From the NCBI GenBank assembly GCA_023129325.1, contig JAGMCI010000011.1, positions 89,566-153,565 of the forward strand: a stretch of DNA of 64,000 nucleotides. The letters run 5' to 3'. Source of the stretch: Caldifarciminota bacterium (GTDB lineage Bacteria; Hydrothermota; UBA3073; JACQXS01; JAGMCI01). Shown in pieces: positions 16,485 through 24,452 of the stretch. Numbering within the stretch: the stretch's first letter is position 1; the number at the start of each line of letters is the position of its first letter. The translations under genes were made by a program, and so were the position numbers. The notes under the pieces are model-generated. The model had not been told where the DNA came from and ran no database searches. It worked only from the letters and a program-made list of their open reading frames with translations.

Positions 16485-17725
16485 AGAAGTTTGTCATTGA
16501 GGGAGGGCGTCCACTTAAAGGTGAAGTTACTCTTTCGGGCTCTAAAAATGCTTCTCTTCCTATTTTAGCCGCCACTTTACTTGCCCCTGGCGAACATATA
16601 ATACATAATGTGCCAATGCTTGGTGATGTTAAAACAATGATAAAAATTTTAAAAGCTACAGGAGCAATTACGAAATTTGAAAACCATACACTTGTTATAA
16701 ATACAAAATCAATAACTAATTCCAAAGTTCCTTATGAGCTTGTTTCTACTATGAGAGCTTCTTTTCTCATTGCTGGAGCTTTGATTGGTAGACTTGGCGA
16801 AGCTTATGTATCAAGACCTGGCGGCTGTGCAATAGGGTCAAGACCAATTGATGGACATTTAAAGGGCTTTGAGGCTCTGGGTGTAAAAATTGAAGAAAAA
16901 CATGGATATATCAATGCAACTACCAAGGACCTCAAAGGAGCTGAAATATGGCTTAATGAACGCTCGGTTACTGGAACTGAAAATATTTTGCTCGCTTCAG
17001 TATTTGCAAAGGGAGAAACACGTGTCACAAACTATGCTAAGGAACCACATGTTATTGACCTTATAAAATTCTTAAATTCTATGGGCGCAAAAATTAAGGC
17101 TCAAGACGATAGCATTATAATTGAAGGCGTTAAAAAACTTCAACCTAAAGAATATACTATATCCCCGGATTATAATGAAGCTGGGACATTTATGATTGGA
17201 AGCGCAATTACAGGCGGAGATATTTTCTTGAGAGATGTAAGATGGGAAGACTCAATCTCAGAGATTGCAAAACTTCGTGAAATAGGAGTAGAGGTCAAAA
17301 AAGATAAGCTCGGTATAAGAGTGAAAAGAAAAAAAATAATAAAACCCTGCACTGTAAAAACCGCCCCTTGTCCTGGCTTCCCAACTGACCTTCAGCCACA
17401 AATAACAGCCTTACTTACTCTCGCAGATGGCACTTCAATAGTGACAGAAACAATGTTTGAACAAAGATTTAATCATATTCCAGAGCTCCGAAGAATGGGC
17501 GCTCAAATAGAACTTGAAGAAAGGAGCGCCATAATTAAAGGGGTTTCTGAACTATCAGGCGCAAAAGTTATGGCTTCAGACATTCGTGCAGGAGCAGCTC
17601 TTGTCCTTGCAGGACTTTCTGCAAAAGGAGTAACAGAAATATCAAGAATCTACCATATAGATAGAGGCTACGAAAACCTTGAAACTAAATTAAGCACCTT
17701 AGGTGCCAAAATAAAAAGAGTATGA
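16481..17725 (+). CDS. murA: UDP-N-acetylglucosamine 1-carboxyvinyltransferase
   Basis: First committed step of peptidoglycan synthesis: transfers enolpyruvate from PEP to UDP-GlcNAc. SGSKNASLPILAATLLAPG at the start, the fosfomycin-target cysteine at about residue 116 in RPGGCAIGSRPIDGHL, and PDYNEAGTFM and PGFPTDLQPQ are diagnostic. Length (414) is normal. The start overlaps the purE stop (ATGA), so translation is coupled. Confidence 0.97.
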   Translation: MKKFVIEGGRPLKGEVTLSGSKNASLPILAATLLAPGEHIIHNVPMLGDVKTMIKILKATGAITKFENHTLVINTKSITNSKVPYELVSTMRASFLIAGALIGRLGEAYVSRPGGCAIGSRPIDGHLKGFEALGVKIEEKHGYINATTKDLKGAEIWLNERSVTGTENILLASVFAKGETRVTNYAKEPHVIDLIKFLNSMGAKIKAQDDSIIIEGVKKLQPKEYTISPDYNEAGTFMIGSAITGGDIFLRDVRWEDSISEIAKLREIGVEVKKDKLGIRVKRKKIIKPCTVKTAPCPGFPTDLQPQITALLTLADGTSIVTETMFEQRFNHIPELRRMGAQIELEERSAIIKGVSELSGAKVMASDIRAGAALVLAGLSAKGVTEISRIYHIDRGYENLETKLSTLGAKIKRV

Positions 17726-18195
17726 GAATTACAATTTTAATTTGGACAATTATAATATTTTTGTTAGTGGGTTGCAATAAACTAAATCATCAATATAAAG
17801 TTACTATTCCTGTTAATAAAGAAATTGTAGCAGATGGGGTTGGAGACCATAATGGTATCGCTTCAGAAGATGAGTTAAAATTCATTGAAGAATATTTTAA
17901 TTCTGACCCCGAAGCTTGGTGCATGGGTTACTTTCCACTCTCCTATGCAGGCAAAACTCAAATTCCAGCGGATACAGTTCTGTGGGCATTTAAGCAAAAT
18001 AGCCTTGCAGGACCTTACAAAAGTGAAACGGAGTTAAGGGAAGCATTCAAAGGAGTTAATATAAGAACTCCGTGTGTGGGAGTATATGTGCTTATATTAG
18101 ATGAAGAATGCGAAATTACGCATCTTTTTCGAGCTCCAGGGCCTCAGTTTAGCAAGAGCGAATGGATTCAAATGAAAGTCGTGCTTGGTGGATGA
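17722..18195 (+). CDS. Small lipoprotein of unknown function
   Basis: 157 residues: a hydrophobic signal (ITILIWTIIIFLL) ending at lipobox LLVGC, then a soluble part with DNDGIASEDELKF-like acidic sequence and TPCVGVYVLILDEECEITHLFRAPG. No family recognised. The ATGA overlap with murA puts it in the purE-murA operon. Confidence 0.65.
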   Translation: MRITILIWTIIIFLLVGCNKLNHQYKVTIPVNKEIVADGVGDHNGIASEDELKFIEEYFNSDPEAWCMGYFPLSYAGKTQIPADTVLWAFKQNSLAGPYKSETELREAFKGVNIRTPCVGVYVLILDEECEITHLFRAPGPQFSKSEWIQMKVVLGG

Positions 18196-18205
18196 TAAAT
18201 ACTGC

Positions 18206-18252
18206 ATCTAACAGCATATTCGCGGACTTCACAAACACACAGGATGTTATGC
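18206..18252 (+). repeat. Degenerate attC-like sequence
   Basis: ATCTAACAGCATATTCGCGG followed by CTTCAC and ending near GTTATGC. It shares CTAACAGCAT.TT..CGG...CTTCAC with the better site at 22294. It is short for an attC site and the ends pair imperfectly. Confidence 0.35.
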
Positions 18253-18285
18253 ATCATTGCTTCACAGAGAAATTGTGGGGATTAA

Positions 18286-19284
18286 ATGAAAATTAAGGGA
18301 ATATGTTATGATACTGGAACAGGGTTCACTCCCACCTATTTTTCAAGGGATAAATTAACAACGAAAACAATGCAAAAAGAAATTAAGATTATTAAAAACG
18401 AATTGAATTGCAACGCGGTTCGTATCTATGGGGATAGGATTAACAGATTGATGTCGTGTTCAAAAATTGCAATTGATAATAATCTGGAAGTTTGGATTTC
18501 TCCAAGATTTGTTGATAGAACAGAGGAAGAAACATTAAAATTAACAGGAGAATGTGCTAAAGAAGCTGAGGGACTGAGAAAATTAAATTCAGAATTAGTT
18601 TTTGTTGTTGGAAACGAACTGACTTTGGATATGACAGGATTATTATTTGGAGAAACAGCCCAAAAGAGGGTGCAATATTTATGGCACTGCAAGGATGGCT
18701 CTTTTGCTCTATTAAAAGAACGGCTTAGAAATTCAAATGAGTTATTAAATCAATTTTTAGAAAAGCTTGTTACTTATACCAAAAATTCTTTTAAGGGAGA
18801 GATAACCTATGGTGCAGGTGAGTGGGAGCAAATTAATTGGGACTTTTTCGATATTATTAGCCTAAATAGATATTTACCAAAATCAGAGAAAGAAAAATTA
18901 GTTAGAGAATTCAGGAAATTAAAAGAATCCGGCAAACCAATAGCAATAACTGAATTTGGTTCTGAATCCTATGCGGGTGTGTTTGATAAAGGGCCCGGGA
19001 GATGTGATCCTGTTGATTGGAAAAACTTTGAAATTAAAGACGGTTTTAAAAGAAGTGAAAAGGAACAAGCAGATTATATGAAGTACGATTTAGAATTATT
19101 TGAGAAGGAGGGAATATTAGCAACATTTGTGTATACTTTTACAGAACCACTTTATACATATTCAAAAAACCCTAAAAAAGATTTAGATATAGGCAGTTGT
19201 AATGTTGTGAGGGTATATGCTGATGGGCATATAGAGCCTAAAAAATCTTTTCAGGTTATTTCCAATTTTTATAAAAACCACTAA
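18286..19284 (+). CDS. TIM-barrel glycosidase-like protein of the actinobacterial abortive-infection-annotated family
   Basis: The N-terminus GICYDTGTGF, then NELNCNAVRIYGD, LEVWISPRF, ELVFVVGNELTLDM, DIISLNRYLP and KPIAITEFGSESYAG give the strand-end pattern of a (beta/alpha)8 glycosyl-hydrolase-like fold. Acidic residues sit at VGNE (strand 4) and TEFG (strand 7), the usual positions of the catalytic pair. Similar proteins in Actinobacteria are often labelled abortive infection protein; I know of no firm functional evidence. Cytoplasmic, 332 residues. An attC-like sequence precedes it and another follows, which fits a mobile cassette. Confidence 0.6.
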   Translation: MKIKGICYDTGTGFTPTYFSRDKLTTKTMQKEIKIIKNELNCNAVRIYGDRINRLMSCSKIAIDNNLEVWISPRFVDRTEEETLKLTGECAKEAEGLRKLNSELVFVVGNELTLDMTGLLFGETAQKRVQYLWHCKDGSFALLKERLRNSNELLNQFLEKLVTYTKNSFKGEITYGAGEWEQINWDFFDIISLNRYLPKSEKEKLVREFRKLKESGKPIAITEFGSESYAGVFDKGPGRCDPVDWKNFEIKDGFKRSEKEQADYMKYDLELFEKEGILATFVYTFTEPLYTYSKNPKKDLDIGSCNVVRVYADGHIEPKKSFQVISNFYKNH

Positions 19285-19301
19285 ATATATGAAGTAATGG
19301 T

Positions 19302-19345
19302 ATCTAACAGCATGTTTGCAGTTCTTTGTAAGGATAATGTGAAAT
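19302..19345 (+). repeat. Half attC-like sequence
   Basis: ATCTAACAGCATGTTTGCAG, matching the 5' part of the other attC-like sites, with no recognisable 3' GTTRRRY partner. Low confidence. Confidence 0.3.
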
Positions 19346-19479
19346 GAAATTTGCATTTTAAAAATCCACCTGCCTCACCAGTCAAGGCAGGTGTGGTTAT
19401 TATTTGAGTAATTCGTGAATTTCGTGGTTGTTTTTTCTTGGCTTTTTAAGTTCCTATAATATTGTATTGGTCAGAGAAA

Positions 19480-19938
19480 ATGAAAGTATTTAATAAGAAT
19501 TTGTCAAATATAGTAATAAGGAATTTCTGTATAGAAGATTATGATACACTTATAACACTATGGGATAATGCACAGCTTCCATATAAACCAAAAGGCCGAG
19601 ATAGACGAGATAAGATTAAACAGGAGCTCAATTGGGGAAATGCTATTTTTTTGGTCGCTGAGGCAAATGGCAAATTAGTAGGCTCTATTTTAGGCACGCA
19701 TGATGGTCGAAAAGGCTGGATAAATAGACTTGCAGTAGCTCCTGAATTTCAGAAACAAGGCATTGCGAGAAAGCTCGTGGCTGAAGTAGAAGCTCGTCTT
19801 TCTGAACTTGGAATTGAAATAGTAGCTTGTTTGATTGAAGACTGGAATACGAAATCTATGCAAGCTTTTGAAAGATTAGGATATAAGCAGTCCCCGGAAG
19901 TAATGTATTTTTCTAAAAGAAAAAATTCAGATGTATAA
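19480..19938 (+). CDS. GNAT-family N-acetyltransferase
   Basis: One GNAT domain (about 152 residues). The acetyl-CoA binding motif A is INRLAVAPEFQKQGIARKLV, followed by the motif B region NTKSMQAFERLGYKQSPEVMYF. The N-terminal acceptor part (IRNFCIEDYDTLITLWDNA) does not reveal the substrate. I use the ATG at 19480; a TTG at 19462 is possible. A TTGGCT/TATAAT pair lies upstream with too short a spacer (11) to trust. A stand-alone gene in the accessory stretch, typical of integron-cassette cargo. Confidence 0.8.
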   Translation: MKVFNKNLSNIVIRNFCIEDYDTLITLWDNAQLPYKPKGRDRRDKIKQELNWGNAIFLVAEANGKLVGSILGTHDGRKGWINRLAVAPEFQKQGIARKLVAEVEARLSELGIEIVACLIEDWNTKSMQAFERLGYKQSPEVMYFSKRKNSDV

Positions 19939-20020
19939 TACAGCACAGCAGATAACATGGTGTGTACGATTCATGGAGTTTATCCAGTCGGAATTTGTTT
20001 ACTCATAAAGGGGAGATACT

Positions 20021-20686
20021 ATGGTGAAATTGAACTTATCTTTACCCTCTGAGATTGAAGACAAACGTGCTTATTATCATAATCTCATTGGCTCTTCTTT
20101 AAACTATGTTATATCTTGGTTTAAAAATATAGGGTTCGCAGTTACCCTTGATGAGATAATTACTAATGCTGCAGTTTTTAATGACAACGATTTTCTTAGG
20201 AATAAGATGGCCGAGGTTTTCGGTATTCCTCTGAATCAAATTATTAAGACCTTTTGTGGAACCGTGCATAATAAGACACTTTATATACTTTCTATTAAAA
20301 AGTACGAAGCAATTTACAAAACCCTTTATCCAGACTATCAATGGAATACAGATTGCTATAAGAAACTTATCATTCATGAACTCGCTCACAAAGCGCATGC
20401 TTTGACGGCAATACATTTGAAAGGAACAGAGGATGGAATGGGACCAAGATGGTTTTTTGAGGGATTGGCAATGCTTTGTGCCAATCAATTTATCTCGGTT
20501 TCTAATAGAAAAATGACAATCAATGAGATAGAGAGATATGCTCGGGAAGACCAAAATGAACTATTATCTTATCCAATTTATGCGTCAATGGTTAGGTCTC
20601 TGGCTATTTCTATTCCTCTCAATGACTTAATCAAAACGGCTGATTCGCCTAACTTTTTAGATTTTATAAAAGAGCACTATCTATAA
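20021..20686 (+). CDS. Zinc metallopeptidase-like protein (HExxH, gluzincin type)
   Basis: 221 residues with HELAH in KLIIHELAHKAHAL and a downstream glutamate in RWFFEGLAML, the spacing of a gluzincin active site (two His, one Glu). No signal peptide, so it is cytoplasmic. SD GGGGAG precedes the ATG. Its stop overlaps the start of the next gene by one base (TAATG), and that gene is also an HExxH protein. Unknown substrate. Confidence 0.65.
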   Translation: MVKLNLSLPSEIEDKRAYYHNLIGSSLNYVISWFKNIGFAVTLDEIITNAAVFNDNDFLRNKMAEVFGIPLNQIIKTFCGTVHNKTLYILSIKKYEAIYKTLYPDYQWNTDCYKKLIIHELAHKAHALTAIHLKGTEDGMGPRWFFEGLAMLCANQFISVSNRKMTINEIERYAREDQNELLSYPIYASMVRSLAISIPLNDLIKTADSPNFLDFIKEHYL

Positions 20687-21624
20687 TGAAAATACAAATT
20701 TCGGACAATAGTGCCTGTGGACAAATAAATTATGATTTTTCGGCAGTTGAATTGGTTATAGACTACTTTCTAAAACGTAACAATAACAAAATAAACGAAA
20801 TTGTAAATCATCCAGCTTATAAGCTTGTATTTGAGCATAGCAAGCGTTTTTCTTCAACCGCACTTAATAAGGATATGTTGGTATTATCGTTAAAGGGAAA
20901 GTCTACTGCTTTTGGTTTTTCAAATATAAATGAGCGGTTATCTATACTAAAAGAGATGGTCAATTATCTCAAAAACAACGAACAAAAGATAAAAGAAGAG
21001 TTTATACCACTTGCTTTGTTTTATCTCCCAAGGGATTATAAACCAGAGGTAACAGTGTATTTTATCATTGGCGGTTATAATGGGATAGCATTAAATGATG
21101 AAGTAGCTATTAATATTGATTGGGAACAATTTCGTAGTGCTCCACAAGAAATATTCTTATATCTTCCACATGAGTTATTTCATATTGGTTTTGCCCATTA
21201 TCAACAAGTGCCTGATATTTCAATAGTAAAGACCAAAGAAGATTTAAGGAAATTGGTTATGAGTTTTACAATGAATGAAGGGTTAGCTACCTTAGTGACC
21301 TATCAAAAACGGATTGACTTAAATGCACTATCAGACTATGATTATTCTATCCTAATTAATAGTCTTTTGCTCACAAAAAAAGTGAAGCAATTCATGAGTC
21401 TAATACAAATATTAGGTAGAAATATTAGTGATTTTGTAACTAACAAATTGTTGGCAGAAGTCCTTGGACAGTGTTCAGGTGATAGGCTGTTTTATGTTGT
21501 TGGGTGTTATATGGGATTGAAGATAGAGCAGAACTATGGTAGGGAAAAACTCATTGAACTAATAAAACATTCTCCTGAAAAGTTCTTTGAAGTTTTTAAA
21601 AATGTAGATAGGCAAAATATTTAA
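20686..21624 (+). CDS. DUF5700-like putative zinc peptidase
   Basis: 312 residues. The centre carries YLPHELFHIGFAHY (HExxH) and FTMNEGLATLVTYQ, whose glutamate would be the third zinc ligand. The layout resembles the DUF5700/putative Zn-dependent protease family. No signal peptide. It is translationally coupled to the upstream HExxH gene (one-base overlap) and followed 15 bases later by a TraB-like gene, so the three form one operon. Confidence 0.6.
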   Translation: MKIQISDNSACGQINYDFSAVELVIDYFLKRNNNKINEIVNHPAYKLVFEHSKRFSSTALNKDMLVLSLKGKSTAFGFSNINERLSILKEMVNYLKNNEQKIKEEFIPLALFYLPRDYKPEVTVYFIIGGYNGIALNDEVAINIDWEQFRSAPQEIFLYLPHELFHIGFAHYQQVPDISIVKTKEDLRKLVMSFTMNEGLATLVTYQKRIDLNALSDYDYSILINSLLLTKKVKQFMSLIQILGRNISDFVTNKLLAEVLGQCSGDRLFYVVGCYMGLKIEQNYGREKLIELIKHSPEKFFEVFKNVDRQNI

Positions 21625-21639
21625 AAAGGGATTGATTGT

Positions 21640-22284
21640 GTGAAGACAACAATTGTAACACTTGCTACTTTACATCAATTTCATCTGAAATCTAAGTTTT
21701 ATTCCCTTAGTCATTTAAGGACAATCATTGAAAAAGCAAATCCAGATGTAATTTGTGTTGAGTTAACAGCGGCGGACTTAAGATGCAAAGAGGACTGGAC
21801 AGCAAAGAGCGAATATTCTAAATGTATTATACCGCTTAGTGAGAAAAAGGGCTATAATCTTGTTCCTATGGAGCCTAACGAACCGAAATATTCAAGGATA
21901 GTAAATATGCATGAGCAAATGCTTAAAAAGACTGAATCCGAAGAACCAAAGAAAATAGAAATCTTCAACCAATATACCGAAATACTTTATGACTATTTGT
22001 TTACTTATTGGGGTTCTCCTACTGATGTAAATTCATCTTTAACAAATACTCTCTTTGAGTTGAAACACGCATTTCAAAACTCTCTTTTTGGTCCGATAGA
22101 AAAACAGTGTTGGGAGGAATGGAATACTCATTTTCTGAATACGATACTTGAGACTGCTGAAGAGTATGAAGGTAAAAGAATACTGGTAACAGTTGGCGTA
22201 GAGCATGTATATTGGTTAAAGAAACACTTAAAAAATAATTCAAGAGTTAGATTGGTAGAAGTCAATGAAGTGTTTAACGAATGA
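21640..22284 (+). CDS. TraB/ChaN/Tiki-superfamily-like protein
   Basis: 214 residues from a GTG. The first strand VTLATLHQFH, the helix-strand VICVELTAADLR and the late strand RILVTVGVEHVYWLKKHL recall the TraB/PrgY/Tiki/EreA fold, in which conserved His/Glu/Arg residues near these strands form the active site. The match is by pattern only. It is the third gene of an operon with two zinc-peptidase-like genes. An attC-like site begins ten bases after the stop, a cassette-like arrangement. Confidence 0.5.
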   Translation: MKTTIVTLATLHQFHLKSKFYSLSHLRTIIEKANPDVICVELTAADLRCKEDWTAKSEYSKCIIPLSEKKGYNLVPMEPNEPKYSRIVNMHEQMLKKTESEEPKKIEIFNQYTEILYDYLFTYWGSPTDVNSSLTNTLFELKHAFQNSLFGPIEKQCWEEWNTHFLNTILETAEEYEGKRILVTVGVEHVYWLKKHLKNNSRVRLVEVNEVFNE

Positions 22285-22293
22285 TAGCACTTC

Positions 22294-22380
22294 GCCTAAC
22301 AGCAAGTTTACGGGTTGCCCTGATAAAATTAGAGGTATCTGCAACAAGGTGGCACTTCACAAATACAGAAAAGGTTAGGC
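22294..22380 (+). repeat. Integron attC-like recombination site
   Basis: 87 bases bounded by GCCTAAC (RYYYAAC, R-double-prime) and GTTAGGC (GTTRRRY, R-prime), perfectly complementary, with an internal GTTGC/GCAAC pairing. Length, end sequences and position right after a stop codon and 33 bases before the next ATG all fit attC. The inner L boxes pair poorly. Confidence 0.55.
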
Positions 22381-22413
22381 AAAATGATATAATAAATTAA
22401 AGGGAGGTTTAAT

Positions 22414-22659
22414 ATGGGACAAAGGAAAAGTAAATTTGCTCCTCTGTTGCTTGGTATAATCGTTGGTGTGATAATATTGGTATTAAGCATTACTCCCATT
22501 TCACCAAATGCCAGGTCTGTGGTTCAGTATATACTTATTGGAATCTTTTTTTCATTTGGCATAATCGGATGGAGGGCAGAAAATAAAAGAAGTATAATTA
22601 TTGCTAATATAATCCTTTGGTGTGCAATAATTGCTGCAATTGTTATTACATTGATTTGA
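22414..22659 (+). CDS. Small three-helix membrane protein
   Basis: 81 residues with three hydrophobic segments (about 10-28, 34-50, 58-80) and a short basic N-terminus (GQRKSKF). A good SD (GGGAGG) and a position directly after an attC-like site support a real cassette gene. No family recognised. Confidence 0.55.
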   Translation: MGQRKSKFAPLLLGIIVGVIILVLSITPISPNARSVVQYILIGIFFSFGIIGWRAENKRSIIIANIILWCAIIAAIVITLI

Positions 22660-22723
22660 AAGTTAGAAACGGTATTTAACAAGATTCAAGTGAGATAAAG
22701 AATAGTATTTTAAAAATCTGCTT

Positions 22724-22766
22724 CACCTAATAGCGTGTTCCCAAGCTTCACAATAAAATGGTGTGA
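22724..22766 (+). repeat. Degenerate attC-like sequence
   Basis: CACCTAATAGCGTGTTC followed by an AGCTTCACA...TGGTGTGAA hairpin. It matches the consensus of the other sites but has lost a clear R-prime end and runs into a CCCGCACATAA palindrome. Confidence 0.35.
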
Positions 22767-22771
22767 AATTC

Positions 22772-22794
22772 CCCAGCACATAATTATGTGCGGG
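22772..22794. repeat. CCCAGCACATAA/TTATGTGCGGG palindrome
   Basis: Intergenic copy of the CCCGCACATAA family, upstream of the ispG promoter. Confidence 0.75.
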
Positions 22795-22838
22795 ACGGGT
22801 CTGTGAACTCTGTGGTCTGTGTGGTTTCATCTTTTTCT

Positions 22839-22869
22839 TGACTTTTCCAATCCCTGTGATAGTATAATT
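22839..22869 (+). promoter_or_regulatory. Promoter of ispG, leaderless
   Basis: TTGACT (22839-22844) and TATAAT (22864-22869) with a 19-base spacer, or TAGTAT at 22861 with 16. The predicted start is at or one base from the ATG at 22875. TGTGTGGTTTCATCTTTTTC, a repeat word shared with the purE promoter, lies immediately upstream. Confidence 0.65.
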
Positions 22870-22874
22870 AGAAA

Positions 22875-23933
22875 ATGATTAAAAGAAAACTTACTAAACA
22901 AGTTAAGGTCGGAAATGTAAAAATTGGTGGTGGAGCAATAGTTTCAGTCCAGTCAATGACTAAATCTAAAAATTTATTAGAAATCATTAAAGAAATTAAA
23001 GAACTTGAATCTCTTGGATGTGAGCTTATAAGAGTGGCAATCCCTGATTTTGAATCTGTAAAAAAGATTAAAAAAATTAAAAAGGAAACTCATATACCTC
23101 TTATTGCAGATATACACTTCAATTATAAGTTAGCAATTGAGTCAATAAAACAAGGTGCGGACAAAGTAAGAATGAATCCTGGTAATATAGGAAGTAAAGA
23201 AAAGGTGCGAGAAGTTGTAAAATATGCTAAGGATTATAATATTCCTATAAGAATTGGTGTAAACTCTGGTTCTCTTGAAAAGGATATACTCTCAAAATAT
23301 GGGAGTTCAACCTCAGATGCTCTTTTTGAAAGCATCAAAAAATGGGTCAAGATTATTGAAGATTTCGGCTTTGACTCTCTTGTTTTATCAGCCAAATCAT
23401 CTGATACTAATACTACTATAGAGACTTACCGTAAAATTTCAAGAGAGCTTAATTACCCACTTCATATTGGTGTCACAGCCACAGGCTCAGGAATTCAGGG
23501 AATGGTTCGCTCATCAATTGGGATTGGAACTTTGCTTTCTGAAGGAATCGGTGATACACTCAGAGTGTCTCTTACAGGGTCATCAAGAGATGAAGTAAAA
23601 TTGGGTCACGAAATTTTAAAATCGTTGGGTTTTAAGAAAAAAGAGCCCCAAATCATAGCCTGTCCAACTTGTGGAAGATGTGAGATTAATGTTGAAAAAC
23701 TTGCTAACGAAGTAGAAAAAGGATTGAATTCTGTAGGGGCGTATTGCAATACGCCCCTACGGATTGCTGTAATGGGTTGCATAGTAAATGGTCCCGGTGA
23801 AGCAAGGGATGCGGATTTTGGCGTAACAGGAGGTAAAGGGAAAGGAATTATATTTAGAAAAGGCAAAATAATAAAAAAGGTTGCAGAAAATAAAATAGTT
23901 GCTACATTATTAGAGGAAATTAAAAATACCTAA
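22875..23933 (+). CDS. ispG: 4-hydroxy-3-methylbut-2-enyl diphosphate synthase (flavodoxin/ferredoxin)
   Basis: Penultimate step of the MEP isoprenoid pathway, a [4Fe-4S] enzyme. Signatures: VGGGAIVSVQSMTKSK at the N-terminus, IADIHFNYKLAI, VRMNPGNIG, IGVNSGSLE and the iron-sulfur region CPTCGRCEI with a later CIVNGPGEARDADFGVTGGKG. A GTAGGGGCGTATTGC palindrome (23733-23760) is read in frame as VGAYCNTPL, immediately before the conserved RIAVMGC strand, where other IspG proteins have a short loop. Length (352) is normal. Confidence 0.96.
   Translation: MIKRKLTKQVKVGNVKIGGGAIVSVQSMTKSKNLLEIIKEIKELESLGCELIRVAIPDFESVKKIKKIKKETHIPLIADIHFNYKLAIESIKQGADKVRMNPGNIGSKEKVREVVKYAKDYNIPIRIGVNSGSLEKDILSKYGSSTSDALFESIKKWVKIIEDFGFDSLVLSAKSSDTNTTIETYRKISRELNYPLHIGVTATGSGIQGMVRSSIGIGTLLSEGIGDTLRVSLTGSSRDEVKLGHEILKSLGFKKKEPQIIACPTCGRCEINVEKLANEVEKGLNSVGAYCNTPLRIAVMGCIVNGPGEARDADFGVTGGKGKGIIFRKGKIIKKVAENKIVATLLEEIKNT
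23733..23760. repeat. GTAGGGGCGTATTGC perfect palindrome inside ispG
   Basis: GTAGGGGCGTATTGC followed by AATACGCCCCTAC forms a perfect 14-base-arm palindrome (28 bases), in frame. Confidence 0.9.
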
Positions 23934-23983
23934 AAAGAATTTAGGTGTTTAGGAATTTAGGCATTTACTATAGTGGAGGTGAT

Positions 23984-24328
23984 ATGCAAAGAATAATGTG
24001 TAAATCCAAGGTCTATGGACTTTGGGTAACTGGTAAGTCTATTGAATATGGAGGCTCAATTGAGATGCCGCCTGAAGTTCTTGAAGCTTCAGATATTTTG
24101 CCAGGCGAGATTGTGCTTGTTGTTAATATAAATACAGGGGCAAGATTTAATACTTATGTGATAAAAGGCAAGCCAGGCGAATGCCGATTACTCGGAGGAG
24201 CAGCAAGGCTTGGAGATATAGGAGATAAATTACTTGTCATATCTTATGGCTTAATGGATACCAAAGATGCTCAGTTTCACAAGCCGAAATTTGTCTTTGT
24301 AGACGAGAAAAACAGAATAAAAAAATGA
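23984..24328 (+). CDS. panD: Aspartate 1-decarboxylase
   Basis: Makes beta-alanine for pantothenate; matures by self-cleavage to a pyruvoyl enzyme. The N-terminus MQRIMCKSKVYGLWVT, the GGS cleavage site in IEYGGSIEM, ARFNTYVIKG (the substrate-binding Arg/Thr/Tyr) and GGAARLGDIGD match PanD. I place the start at 23984 because GGAGGTGAT immediately precedes it. 114 residues is normal. It follows ispG by 50 bases of CCTAAA/TTTAGG repeat and is probably co-transcribed. Confidence 0.87.
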   Translation: MQRIMCKSKVYGLWVTGKSIEYGGSIEMPPEVLEASDILPGEIVLVVNINTGARFNTYVIKGKPGECRLLGGAARLGDIGDKLLVISYGLMDTKDAQFHKPKFVFVDEKNRIKK

Positions 24329-24452
24329 GCCACAGATTGCACAGATTTAAAGTCAAACACGAACAAATTTCATCTGCATAAATCTGTGTCTAAATAAATT
24401 CGCAGATACGGAACTAAATGCAAATATGACTTATTTTTGTTAGAGAAATAAA
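24329..24452 (+). repeat. Spacer of CACAGATT-type repeat words
   Basis: CCACAGATTGCACAGATTT, then inverted ATCTGCATAAATCTGTGTC, forming an imperfect long hairpin. The same vocabulary (CACAGATT/AATCTGTG) recurs in many spacers of this window. Confidence 0.55.

Noticed and set aside
19438..19460. Leaderless promoter for the GNAT gene
   Set aside because: TTGGCT and TATAAT are only 11 bases apart, too close for a normal sigma-70 promoter.
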